Source: Whitmania pigra
Lineage: Eukaryota; Annelida; Clitellata; Hirudinida; Haemopidae
Direction of reading: 5' to 3'
Assembly (NCBI GenBank): GCA_021613335.1
Contig: JAJTWR010000113.1
Span: 79,501 to 143,500, forward strand
Length of the DNA stretch: 64,000 nucleotides
Below the pieces are notes generated by a model, which was not told the DNA's origin, did no database searches, and saw nothing but the letters and a program-made list of their open reading frames with translations. Below, piece by piece: positions 36,870 through 47,751 of the stretch. The position numbers and the translations under genes are program-made. Within the stretch, counting starts at the first letter, position 1. Every line of letters starts with the position of its first letter.

Positions 36870-39113
36870 CTAGCAACCAAAGTGTTTGTTCAGTTTTTCT
36901 AAATCATCTTTAAGTTTCATTAGTTCTTTCAGAATTAGGTCCGCTCGCCCACTTTCATTTTCTGAAGTCGATTCCATATCTTCACTTTCTTCTTTGAAAT
37001 ACCTCAAAACATAACAACCATCCACATTTTTAAGGATCATTCCACCTAATCCAAAGGTTTCATGCAATTCGTACAAAACTGAGCCAAACTCTGGTTCTCC
37101 GACCTGTTTGATGCGTCTGCTTCTCCTCCAACGCATCAACCACACTACATCCTTGAGCAGACGCAATTTCAATCTAGGAAAAAGTTCAGTGCCCACTCTT
37201 ACAACTAGTTCTGTGTCTGGTTGTCTTATGATGGCTAAAACCAAGATGGCAACAAGAGAGCAGTAAGCTATGATGACAGCCTTGATGAAAACTGCCTTTC
37301 CCGCAGATTCTTCAACTTCATCAGGCATTTCGTCCAAATTTCCCATTCCGAACACGGCAGCCAAAGTTTTGAAGGCCACAATGTATAATGACTTTTCTGC
37401 CGATGCGTATTCAGCCAAAAGTATTTTCAGTGCAAAAGAAAATCCAATGTAAATAAATACGAAAACAAATATGAAACTGATAAAATATTTGCTCAAGGAG
37501 CTCTGCAGAGAAACGACGAACCCGTGCCAGTGACTGCAAAATGAAATGAATAAAGCCGACCTCAACCACCCAGCAATGAAAATAACAGCTACCAGTTGAA
37601 AGTAACTTTGCGGCAATTTTTGGAAAGCGACGATGAAGACCCAAATAAATATGGATAATAAAATCATCAAGTCAATCCAAGGAAACTCGGAAATGGTCCT
37701 GATGAAAGGCCTTTTGACATCACAACTGTGCAACATTTTAGACATGGCAACAAATTGGTAAGTGGAAAAAATAAACGTGAATATTGGCCAAAACAGCCAT
37801 AAAATTGAAGACAATCCTGGGAAGTAAAGCTCCTCTTTTGTGCACATTTTGGAGCTATCAACAGATCCGTTGGCGACACATATGCCATTGAGTAATTTTG
37901 AAAAATTACTGCTTACAGAGTTCATGTTGTACCAAGTAAAAGCGATCATAAATAGTGTCTGCAGCAAAAACATGAAGCACCTGATGAACTTACTGAACAA
38001 AATGTACTGGTCGATCAAATACGTCATGGGTTTGACCACCAGCATTTTAGATGCACGACTTTCATTCACTTCTGAAGAAGCTATGATCCTTTCCAGACAC
38101 GAAACTTGAAAAGATTTCAAAAACAGTTTTGTTGGCTGAATTGTTGCAATAACAAAGTCATCACTGGAGTCTTCTTGTGATGTTACAGTATCAGGAATGA
38201 GATTTGAGACATCATAATTAGTCGCATTATCTGTTGATTTCAGGCCTCCTTCAACGTTGAGGATGAGTTCGAAGATTTTGTTAGCCTGAACGCGACACGC
38301 GTACTCGATTGAGTTCAAGTTTTTGTTTTCCGATGACTTCAAAAGGAAATATCTAGAAAGCTTCTCCCTAGGAACGCACGAAACAATTGAAGTGAAAATA
38401 TCTTCCAATTTGTAAAATTCTTTCGGTTTGCAAGAATAACTGTAAGAGATGCAGTGGAAGAGAAACTGAGATTGCACAACATCTTGAGTGACAAATCCGT
38501 TACTGGCCATGTAACGGACCGTATCACTATCAAATCTCATGATGAAGCGCCTCATGCTTGGTTCGCAACCGAAATCAACAAGACAGCGTGACAAGTGTGA
38601 ATTTCTTGCCAGCAAAAAGTGATGCAAAAGCGTTTCTTCTAACAATTGATTTTCATATTCAGAACCAATGTTCCACAAAAACAATGAATTTAGATACTTT
38701 ATCGAATCATCCTTTGCAATGTTCTCAAAGGCTTTTGATTGTTCAGCAATAAGATTTTGAACAAAATTTTCTAACATCATTTCGGTCTCTTCAGTCGAAA
38801 ATACAAAAAACTTGAAATAAATTTTCGGTTCGCGTTTTTCATTGTATAAAAACTTCCCAATAGAAGCGATGACTCGCTGGCTTGTATGCGAATCCACTAC
38901 TTTCGTTTCACGTTCAACATTTTCAGCGTCTGATTCTTCCAGTTGATATTGTATCTGATCATCATTCAAAATTTGACTTAAAGTGCTCTTATCGGCAAAG
39001 ATAAAACATTGAAGGTAGGAATTTATTTTCAGTTTGTCCAACCCTTGTGCAACTTTTCTTTCTTTAGTTTTATCTTCGTCAAAGAAATTAAATTTTACAA
39101 AAAATTCATACAT
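36870..39113 (-). CDS. TRP-superfamily-like cation channel, intronless
   Basis: One open frame gives 747 residues from the first ATG (39113). The frame stays open a few codons further, but without an earlier ATG nearby. The N-terminal half is soluble with weak ankyrin-like helices (LEETLLHHFLLARNSHLSRC). Six hydrophobic segments follow at roughly residues 376-396, 433-456, 478-498, 504-525, 543-566 and 607-629. A pore loop with AFKTLAAVFGMGNLDEM lies between the last two. KPMTYLIDQYILFSKFIRC before S1 resembles the pre-S1 region of TRPA/TRPV channels, and GMGN resembles the TRPV-type filter. A basic stretch (RLLKDVVWLMRWRRSRR) and a terminal coiled coil follow S6. It is probably a plasma-membrane cation channel in sensory signalling. 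The subfamily cannot be fixed. The lack of introns suggests a retrogene or a lineage-specific expanded family. Confidence 0.8.
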   Translation of the reverse strand: MYEFFVKFNFFDEDKTKERKVAQGLDKLKINSYLQCFIFADKSTLSQILNDDQIQYQLEESDAENVERETKVVDSHTSQRVIASIGKFLYNEKREPKIYFKFFVFSTEETEMMLENFVQNLIAEQSKAFENIAKDDSIKYLNSLFLWNIGSEYENQLLEETLLHHFLLARNSHLSRCLVDFGCEPSMRRFIMRFDSDTVRYMASNGFVTQDVVQSQFLFHCISYSYSCKPKEFYKLEDIFTSIVSCVPREKLSRYFLLKSSENKNLNSIEYACRVQANKIFELILNVEGGLKSTDNATNYDVSNLIPDTVTSQEDSSDDFVIATIQPTKLFLKSFQVSCLERIIASSEVNESRASKMLVVKPMTYLIDQYILFSKFIRCFMFLLQTLFMIAFTWYNMNSVSSNFSKLLNGICVANGSVDSSKMCTKEELYFPGLSSILWLFWPIFTFIFSTYQFVAMSKMLHSCDVKRPFIRTISEFPWIDLMILLSIFIWVFIVAFQKLPQSYFQLVAVIFIAGWLRSALFISFCSHWHGFVVSLQSSLSKYFISFIFVFVFIYIGFSFALKILLAEYASAEKSLYIVAFKTLAAVFGMGNLDEMPDEVEESAGKAVFIKAVIIAYCSLVAILVLAIIRQPDTELVVRVGTELFPRLKLRLLKDVVWLMRWRRSRRIKQVGEPEFGSVLYELHETFGLGGMILKNVDGCYVLRYFKEESEDMESTSENESGRADLILKELMKLKDDLEKLNKHFGC

Positions 39114-39131
39114 TCTCAAGAATTCGTTCAA

Positions 39132-40087
39132 ATATCGAATTGAAAGAACAGCACCGGAGACTTTCTCTTCTCATATGAACGCACCTAATTGATCTCGCCA
39201 AGCTTGATGATCGCCAGCTGCCTGGCTGCTGAGTAAACTTTTGTTGACTTGAGTTGGAATTATTGAGAGACTTATTACATTATTTTAATAAATCGCCATG
39301 AAATCGGCATGATTACTTACAGAACATGTACATATTTGATATGCTTTAATAAATTAGGAAGTTTGATTGAATGTTTTGGAATTTAAGATTCATACTAGAA
39401 AAGTGACTCATTCAAGCAATTTTGCAAGCTGCGTAGAAAGATGACGCTCAGGCTGTTTATCGACAATTACGGATTGGAATCACGAACCAATACTTCCACA
39501 GCCTTCCACGTTGATAATGATGGACCAAGCTATGATATGCTGTTGTCATTCCAGCTAATCAGCTAAGATCCATATTTATTAGCGTGTAGTGTTTTCGATT
39601 TTGGGCGATTTTCTGCCTGTTCGGGTTTCCCCAGGTTTCCTTATCCATATATGAACATTTTTATTATTGCCAACTTAATTAAGCCAAAGGCAAGTTTATA
39701 TACCATATATAAACATATATAATAAGGTTAATAAAATTTATTTTCTGTAAAACTTTCGCAACATCATCTTGCACTCAAAGTGTCATCATTAAGTCTGTTT
39801 CTTAGTTTGTTTCCAAAAAAGGGGTTTATTACAGAAAAACTCTTTCTGCTTCTATTGAAATTGGTAAAATTGGTGTCAAGTTTGTCCAAGTTTTCAGGTC
39901 TTTTCATAGTTGTTCGTAAAAGGCAGTTAAGTGAATATGAGTAAAAGATAATTATGAAAACAATTAAGCATTTAATTCGGAATATTCTCAGCCAAATACG
40001 AAACTTTAAAATTTCTGCATAAAATGATTGGCTGATTATATTATTTGATCTACATCTCCTGCGCATAATTATTTTAACTATATTATT
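39132..40087. other. Upstream of the TRP-like gene, no gene seen
   Basis: AT-rich, with 39585-39612 matching part of 8384-8410 in inverted orientation (GTTTTCGAT...GGGC.ATTTT). I see no other structure. Confidence 0.4.
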
Positions 40088-40155
40088 AACTATGTGTCTA
40101 AACATGTATTTTGTACCCCGGCTAAAAGACCCCGGTCGATTCCTACTACGAGATC
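40088..40155 (+). repeat. Dispersed repeat, copy 1 (second copy 58945-59075)
   Basis: CTAAACATGTATTTTGTACC followed by CCGGCTAAAAGACCC and GATTCCTAC is shared with the copy near 58.9 kb, which contains an extra block of about 85 bases with a perfect palindrome between CCCCGGC and GGCT. The element type is unknown. Confidence 0.6.
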
Positions 40156-40723
40156 TACGTATAAACTGCAGAATTTACCGCTGTATGCAGAAATCCAAAT
40201 CATTTGTATAAACTTTATTAGAACAAATTGCATTTCCTATCTTGCAATACTTATAATTCACACCAAACATCAGAATAGAAAAATAGCAATTAATTATTTA
40301 ACACTTATTTAAATTATCCATCGAATTATTTTATATTAATACTTTTATAAATACAAAATGTATACTTGCATTTGCAAGTTAAAAGTATAAATTTTAAATA
40401 ATATTAATAAAGATCAAAATTCAATCTAATAAAAAACTTAATATAATTAAACAAAACATTATATTCTTGTCTTTTTATTGAATCTTGATATTAAAACAAT
40501 CAAATATTAAGCATGCGAATCAATCAAGCAAACCAAATTTGATTGAAATCGACTCAAACAATCCCATCAATAAGAATCAAAAAATTAAAATGTCGAAAAA
40601 TTTACTTGAACCCAATTGAACGTTGTTAGTGCAAAACTTGCATTATGGAGCAAGAAGCGATGAACTCAGGGATATTTTTAAGAAATACGGGATTGTCAAA
40701 GATGTTTACATTCCATTGGATTA

Positions 40724-42314
40724 CAGTGCGGACAGAAACCTTAAGGACACCCCATATTTTTGTGATAACTCGTTAAATATAAGTTCAATATTACTCAATT
40801 TTTTATATAATATCTCTTTATGGTAGACAAAACATCCTGCAAAATTTCAAAAAAATTTAACAAGCTGATCTTGTAAAATATGCAAAATAGCATTTTATGG
40901 CCGTTTAAAAACGATAAAGGACATCCTTATTTATTCCCAATAAAACTTGAAATTTGTCATAGTTATGCAACCAAAATGCACATTATGCAAATATTATCAA
41001 TATATAAACCCAAAGAAAGTTAAAAATTGATGTGAAGTTTATAAAATTACTATTTTATAAATGGCTAGAGGAAAAACGTTGTCTGATAAGGAGAAGGGGC
41101 AGATTGAGGCTTTCAGACAAGCAAATTATTTGATCAGGGAAATTGCCAAAGAGCTCAAGCGATCCAAGACAGTCATCTGAAACTATGTAAAAGCTCCTGA
41201 GGAATATGGGGCAAAAAATGATCATGGAAGACCTAAAAAACTGCCGATTCATCAGCAGAGACTCCTGGTAAGAAAGGCTTCTTCAGGTAAATTTTCAGCA
41301 AATCAAATTAGAAATGAACTTGATTTAAGAATTTGTAAAAGTACAGTGTTAAATTATTTGAGATCTAGTGGTATTTTATTATATGAAAAAAGATTAAAGA
41401 TTCCAGCTCTTAAAAACCATCACAAGTTGGCAAGAGTGGAATGGGCCAAAACCATGCTTTCTAACAGAGATGGTTGGGGCAATATTATTTTTTCAGATGA
41501 GAAGAAATTTAACCTAGATGGACCTGATGGTCATCAGTTCTATTGGCATGGCCTCAGATTAGAAAAGGAAACATTTTTTAGCCGAAATCATGGAGCAGGA
41601 TCGGTGATGATTTGGGGAGGAATTTCCAGTGAAGGATTGACTGAATTAGCCTTTCTGGATGGGGGACAGTCTTCTGTGGATTACATCAAAGTTTTAGAAG
41701 ACTATCTGTTGCCTTTGGGGAAGATTATTATGGAGGAAATTTTATTTTCCAGCAAGATAATGCCCCGATCCACACTTCCAAGTTGACAAAGACATTTTTC
41801 CAGAGGAGAAATTTGAAAGTTATGAGTTGGCCAGCTTGTTTCCCAGACTTAAATCCTATAGAAAATGTTTGGGGAATGTTGTCAAGACTTGTTTACAACA
41901 ATGGAAGGCAGTTTCATTCCAAATCTGACCTGGAAAACACCATTAGGAGTGCCTGGAAAGAACTGGACAGAAATTTCTTAAAAACTCTTATAAAATCAAT
42001 GAACAAGAGATGTTTTAAAGTTATTGAAAATAAAGGAAACATTATTTCATATTAATAAACTTTTTTCCTGTTTTTTCACAAAGTTTTTAGTCATTTTTCG
42101 ATGATTTTTGCAAGTGTCTTTTATGGTTATTGGACGCCCCGAAATCACGTTTTTGGAATTTTAAAATTAATGCACAAACATATTTTGATGAAAATTTAAG
42201 AGATAATCACAAATATATAAATACATAACATATTAAAATTTCCCTACAATCAAATTTTTCTTTATTGAGTTATTACGAAATAATGGGGTGTCCTTATGGT
42301 TTCTGTCCTGACTG
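40724..42314 (+). mobile_element. Tc1-family DNA transposon, 1.59 kb, TA target duplication
   Basis: Ends CAGTGCGGACAGAAACCTTA and, inverted, CAGTCAGGACAGAAACCATA continue as AGGACACCCCAT on both sides, an inverted repeat of over 30 bp. TA lies on each side (40722-40723 and 42315-42316). Removing the element and one TA rejoins the interrupted RRM codon in frame (GAT-TAT-AAC), which proves the insertion point. Confidence 0.95.
41061..42055 (+). pseudogene. Tc1 transposase (DD34E), nearly intact with one stop and one frameshift
   Basis: MARGKTLSDKEKGQIEAFRQ starts the paired-type helix-turn-helix DNA-binding region. The catalytic residues are SDEKKFNLDGPDG (first Asp), QQDNAPIHTS (second Asp) and DLNPIENVW (Glu), with 34 residues between the last two, the Tc1 DD34E signature. 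A TGA at 41178-41180 replaces what is normally a Trp codon. A single-base frame change lies near 41745, just before the second Asp. The protein would be about 331 residues, normal for Tc1. So few lesions imply fairly recent activity of the family. Confidence 0.93.
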
Positions 42315-43148
42315 TATAACACCAAAAGGCTACGTGGATTCGCTTACGTTCAATTCGAAGATCCGAGTGACGCAATAAATGCACTCGACGACCTTGACGA
42401 TAACAAATACATGGATCGTAAGATGAGAATTAATTTCGCCAGGGAAGATAGGAAGACACCCGCAGAAATTAACTAAAGGCAACGAGGCGTTCGTGACAGT
42501 CGCCACCTTGAATATTCTGACCACCGTCGCGGTCGACGATACTTTGATAATGACGACGACTATGATTACAGAAGACGTGACAGAAGTAGATCGAGAGGCC
42601 GAAGAAAGAGGTCTCGATCATCATCCAGGTCAGAATACAAAAGGAGGAGATACGAGGTATCTGAATCATCCAGAAAATCTTACAGGAGGGACGGATCAAG
42701 ATCAGATTCCAGAAGAAAAAGAAATCAAGAAAGTCCTGATTTACTCAAAAGATCTTCCAAAAACAACAAATCGAGGTCGAACAGCAGAGGTTCCATCTGC
42801 CGCAGCCATAAAGAGTCGGAGCGGATCACATCAAAGAATGGCTGCTCAAAATCTCGGGTTAAAGAAGATTCTCCCACAATTGATGATGCGAATTTGCAAA
42901 GAAGACTCAGCCTCAACAAATCAGAAGAAAGAAGAAAAACAGGTTCAGAATCACATGAATCTAGATCAACATCGGGATCACGCAAATCCAGGTCCAGATC
43001 AAGCTCAAGAAGCAATTTATAATCGAAAATGTGGATTGATATTTTCATTTCAACATTGTCAACAATGTCAACCCAAATAGTCGAATATTTATTCAACATG
43101 TAGTTTAGTTACACAGTTTTTTTTTTAATATTTGTAAAAATAAATAGT

Positions 43149-43509
43149 TGTGTAATTTAACTTTTTAGTAATTGTTTACCTGCTTATATCTTATTTACTT
43201 AACGTTGTTATTGGTTGTATTCACAAAAATTTATTATAATGATCATGGATAAATAATTTGTTTAGCAATTTGATATCTAATTTTTGACTAAAGTTTTATT
43301 TTAAACAGAGAATTATATTATTCTGACATCGCCACTAATTAATTCTTCTACCATTCTTTTATCATTTCTTGTCCATCGAAAAGAAGGCCTTGAACCGTTC
43401 ACAAATTATTCATCGAATTGCAATCGTTGACTCCAGCATTTATGCTTGACCTCCCTCCTCCTGACTTAAGACCAGAAGCAAAAATGGTCATCCCCTCATG
43501 TTTTATGAG
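43149..43509. other. Intergenic between the SR pseudogene and the hAT cluster
   Basis: No gene seen. Sequence becomes GC-richer at 43490-43590 (CCCAGTGGCGACCC), which may be the left end of the outer hAT element. Confidence 0.35.
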
Positions 43510-45560
43510 GGTTTGCCCCAGTGGCGACCCAATTGTTCATGTCGCCCGGGGTGATCGGTCATAAGATTTTCTCCCCGTCCCCTTGATCGTTGACCTTCAA
43601 AGTTTCGAAAAACTCAAATATTTCAAGTATTTATTTTCATTTAACTACAATCAAATTAAAAATTTACAAACAAACTCTGAAACAAATTTTTTTTATGAAA
43701 GTCTTAAAATTCAGTCCATCGTCAAGTTCCCTTTCTACAGAGAATACTGCGAAGTCCGACGGAAGTATTTTATTAACTTTTTGGAGAACGAGCGCTCACA
43801 GCTAGCAATACTAATAGCCTGGCTTAGAAAGATATGCAGCAGCAGTGTTGTAAAAGTTACCTCATTTTGGTAACTAGTTACAAGTAAAAGTAATAGCTCA
43901 AAAAGCTACTTAAGTATAAGTAAGAGTATTGTCTTAAAAAGTTACTCAATTAAAAGTAAAAAGTTACAGCATCCAAAAGTTACTTTTAAGTAAAAATTAC
44001 AAGTAACTTTGATGCCGCCATTATTGTTATCATACAGCATTCTTTTGGTGTTTTTATTATTTATTACAATAACAAACATTTGTTAATTTTTAACATAACT
44101 AAGTCCTCTAATAGTTTATCACTCATTATGGTCCTTCGGCTGTTCATACCAGCATAGCTGAATAAACGTTCAACAGCTGCACTAGCTGGCAGAGGAGCGT
44201 TCAACTGGATAAATAATGTTCATGTCATCTGATCAGTCTTGAAGATACTGCATCAGAATATCAGTTGACCTTGTGCAATTGAAGAAACTATCTTCAACAC
44301 TGTCAGCATCGGATGAATGAGATGCTTTTAGCTCGTCCTCCATTGCTGCATTAGAAGATGCTATTTTGGCTACCAGTTTCTCATGAAGCTTGACAATCGT
44401 AGGCAACAGATATCCCATATTCCTTAACTTCTGTTGGATGCATGCGTTCCACGTGCTTCTTCAAGTTAAATGAAGAACCTTCATATGCTGAACATAGTTT
44501 TTTTCTGTTGGCAGAGTAGGCATGCATACTTATATGATTTTCCTTTGATTGAAATCTGAACATTTTGTTTAAATACGGCCACGGACTATCTTCACGCTTG
44601 TTCCTCTTATCTTCGCTAACGACACTCAAACTGGCTTCAAATGAATCCATACTACGATATATTAAATCTTATATTATTATATACATACAATATTATATAT
44701 TAAAAAAGCTTCGGTATGATTAATCAACAATTTCCGATTTAACAAAAACGACCGGCGATAACCACAATAACAAATGAGCGATGATCGGAAAGAAGGTTTT
44801 TGAACGAACCAAAGAATAACAATCTAGAATTTTAATAAAGTTTTAAAATAAAATAAACTAATTTAAAATTTTATTTATGTTACTTTGTAACGTCTTGTGC
44901 CAAAAAGGTAACGAATTAAAAGTATGACCGAAAATAGTAATTTGTTACAAGTAAAAATTACAAAAAATGTAATTAATTACAGTAACGAATTACATGTAAT
45001 TCGATACTGCACAACACTGTGCAGCAGGATCCCAATATTAGGGGCAGAATTCCCAAGATGTTATTTCTGTATGAAGCTCAGAAATTGAAGGGGTCCATCG
45101 ATGTTATTGTTCCCTGAAGCTTCCACAAAATATTTCAATCTCTTCCTTTCAGCAAAGAACTCTTCTTTCTCTACGTCTTCATCAAGCTAGGCTGACAATC
45201 ACAATTATCATCAAACAGTTTTGACGGTGTGAGAAAGGCGTATTTGTTTGCAAGACCATGAACTTGCTGAAATCTGCCAGCTATTTCCTCAGTCAACCCG
45301 ACATTGTTATAAAAACTGTCGATGACACACAACATTTCCCGTCTCAACTTTGCCTCAAATCCCAGCGATGTATTAGTCAATTCTTCATTTCTCCATTCGT
45401 TTTTTTGCGGATACGACGCTCCATGCTTACACCCATTTGAGAGCAGAGATTTTTGGATTCGTCTGTTGCACTATCCACCATTTTTTCTATTTTTTAAATT
45501 TTTAAGCAGTTTCTCAAAATGCCATCCCTTAGCACTTGCCGCCCCCTTGGTACACTACTG
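43510..45560 (-). mobile_element. Outer hAT element (ZMYM1/DUF4371-type) remnant, interrupted by another hAT
   Basis: On the minus strand, 45470-45060 encodes a DUF4371-type hAT segment (FEAKLRREMLCVIDSF, EIAGRFQQVHGLANKYAFL, ERKRLKYFVEA). 43834-43660 encodes its C-terminal dimerization block (ISIASCERSFSK, then ERELDDGLNF) with a frameshift and a stop. The two parts are contiguous if the inner hAT and one copy of its 8-bp duplication are removed. G-rich sequences near 43510 and 45540 may be its termini. These limits are approximate. Confidence 0.75.
43843..45019 (-). mobile_element. Inner hAT transposon (1177 bp, BED-type) with perfect 8-bp target duplication
   Basis: It begins CAGTGTTGT and ends ACAACACTG, flanked by TGCAGCAG on both sides (43835-43842 and 45020-45027). 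Subterminal zones are dense in GTTAC/GTAAC motifs, as in other hAT elements. On the minus strand 44650-44400 encodes a BED-type finger (SSFNLKKHVERMHP) whose first Cys pair is lost. 44418-44233 starts MGYLLPTIVKLHEKL. 44220-44050 encodes the dimerization domain (LPASAAVERLFSYAG, MSDKLLEDLVMLKIN). The catalytic middle is missing, so this is an internally deleted, non-autonomous copy. Confidence 0.92.
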
Positions 45561-45901
45561 GTTTGCCCCTCTCCCTAAATTTTGGCTAGAAGCAAACAAT
45601 ATCATCTCATTAATTTGTACGAGAATTTTCCCCTCTTAGGGAAAAGCTGAAATGACTTCATTGCCTCATTAGGTATCTATCTAGCATGTCCCTAAAAGGA
45701 TAACTAGACGATTATTATTAATTTATGATATGCATACGTGTTAAATCCTCTTTTTTCTTTTCGAAACTTCTTCTCCAGGCAGTATCGACCAAACCACAAG
45801 CATAAACTGCATTGTTTTTTTTGCCCTCATCCGTTACTCATCCTGGCACTTTGCTTTGCTACTTCAATCTTCTTTTTAAAATTACGCCAGTTATCCTCTA
45901 A

Positions 45902-46680
45902 GACGGGTCTCCAAACTACGACCCGCGGAGACCTTTTTATTTACGAAAAAATATTACGGAACGTTATGTGTATCATGCCAGTTACAGGAAAGGGCATATT
46001 CAATGAATTGATAAAAAAACATTTGCTGATTATAACCTGGACTGGACTAATCTCAGTTGTTTAACTGTTGATGGAGGAAAAAAACTTGAGTGGCATAAAG
46101 AAAGGCTTATTTGGACAAGTGAAACAGATGTGTAACGAAAAAACATTCCACAACCAATGTTTCTGCATTCTATTATTCACCAGCAAGCTTTGTGTGCCAA
46201 ATATGTGGACATTAGAAGTGTACTGAAAATGGTGAATTTAATAAGGTCACATGGGCTCAGCTATAGAGAGTTCAGAGACATGTTTAAAGATACAAACACA
46301 GAATCGCATGATTTACCATATTACACAACAGTAAGATGGCTAAAGTTGTGAGAAAGTTCTAAGCAGAATATTTAAATCAAGAAAGGAAATAGGTGACTTC
46401 CTGGAAAGTAAAGGCAAGCCACAGCCATTACTGACTGATGAAGAATGGGTATGGAAATTTGATTATGCAGCAGATGTAACTAGCCATTTAAATTTTCTGA
46501 AGAAAACACAGGGACGTTGTCATCAGTTCCAGTGTGAGTTTGAAGTGCTCTAGACCTGCTTGTCCATCAAACTGTGTCAACAGATTTAATGTGGCAAATG
46601 CATGTAACTGTACAATTTAGAGATACCATTTGCTGTATCATTGAACAATTTTATAATTACGTTAAATCTCAAATGAGCAA
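45902..46680 (+). pseudogene. GTF2IRD2/EPM2AIP1-like hAT transposase remnant, copy 1
   Basis: It opens with GGTCTCCAAACTACGACCCG, the usual hAT terminal motif. It then reads in shifting frames IFNELIKKH, LSCLTVDGGKNL, PMFLHSIIHQQALCAKYVDI, VNLIRSHGLSYREFRDMF and EIGDFLESKGKPQPLLTDEE. That order matches GTF2IRD2-type hAT transposases (HCIIHQ.ALC, VN.IRS..L..R.F, VRWL). Several frame breaks make it inactive. A related copy begins at 63841. Confidence 0.8.
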
Positions 46681-47204
46681 TTTAATTAATTTTTATTTGA
46701 TAAAAAATACTTTTAAAAACGTTTTAATCAATTAATTTAACGTGTGTTTTTACTTAAATCGTTCACATAAACTTAATATATAGTTGATACTGTTCAAACT
46801 AACTGTGCAAAATAAAAGCCTCTGAATTGATATTAAATGCAAAAGAATAGGGGTGCAATTTGAACCTCACGAACCGGGTACTTTTTAGCACGAACTGGTT
46901 AAGGACAACAAACATTAGATAGACCAGGAATCATCTAGTTGTTAATCCGATGATGGAACTCAAGTATTGCAGGTCTGGTTATACAAAAAATGTTGTATCC
47001 TGTTGCTGGCAGTTAGACATTATTAATTCCAGACATCGTAAGTTCCCGCAATTAAAGTGATTTATGAAGTATCTTCAGAGTAGAAATTAAAAGTTTTATA
47101 TGTAAAATACGTGGAGTCGTATAAATCAAATTGAATATTAAATGTTTTAATAGCAGAATTAGTAATGTATTAGTATTTATATAAAGTATTATATATTTAT
47201 TAGT
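46681..47204. other. Intergenic, no gene seen
   Basis: AT-rich sequence between the hAT remnant and a TAA microsatellite. Confidence 0.4.
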
Positions 47205-47453
<249 letters not shown>

Positions 47454-47751
47454 CAACAATGACAAGGATAATGACAAGGATAATAATGGTGATAATGATA
47501 ATAATTACAATGATTTCATAAATACCAATAATAATACTGTATATATAATAATAATACTATATATACTAATAAATGCTAATTAATAATTAATACATTTATT
47601 TATAAATATTAATAAAAGAGTTTTCAATTCAGGATAATCAAATATAAAGATGGTATCCTGTTGCTGATTAGACTTAATTATCTTCAGACATTATAAATTC
47701 TTGCCAAATATTCTCCGCAATAGTTAGGATATCGATTATCTGCTCTTGAAA

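Larger units (their letters stand above)
40590..43022 (+). pseudogene. Processed pseudogene of an SRSF10-like SR splicing factor, split by a Tc1 transposon
   Basis: 40590-40723 encodes the start of an RRM (LLVQNLHYGARSDELRDIFK, then VYIPLDY). After the transposon, the RRM resumes at 42317 with RLRGFAYVQFEDPSDAINAL and DDLDD...INFAREDRKTPAEI, then an RS-rich tail (RRRDRSRSRGRRKRSRSSSR) to a stop at 43020-43022. This matches SRSF10-type proteins. No introns are present. Two nonsense codons break the frame: TGA after EPN in the leader and TAA after PAEIN. The first and a nearby Gln codon look like CpG decay of CGA. AATAAA follows near 43139. It is a retrocopy, not an active splicing factor. Confidence 0.88.

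Noticed and set aside
41055..41252. Minus-strand frame in the Tc1 element
   Set aside because: Shadow of the transposase coding strand.
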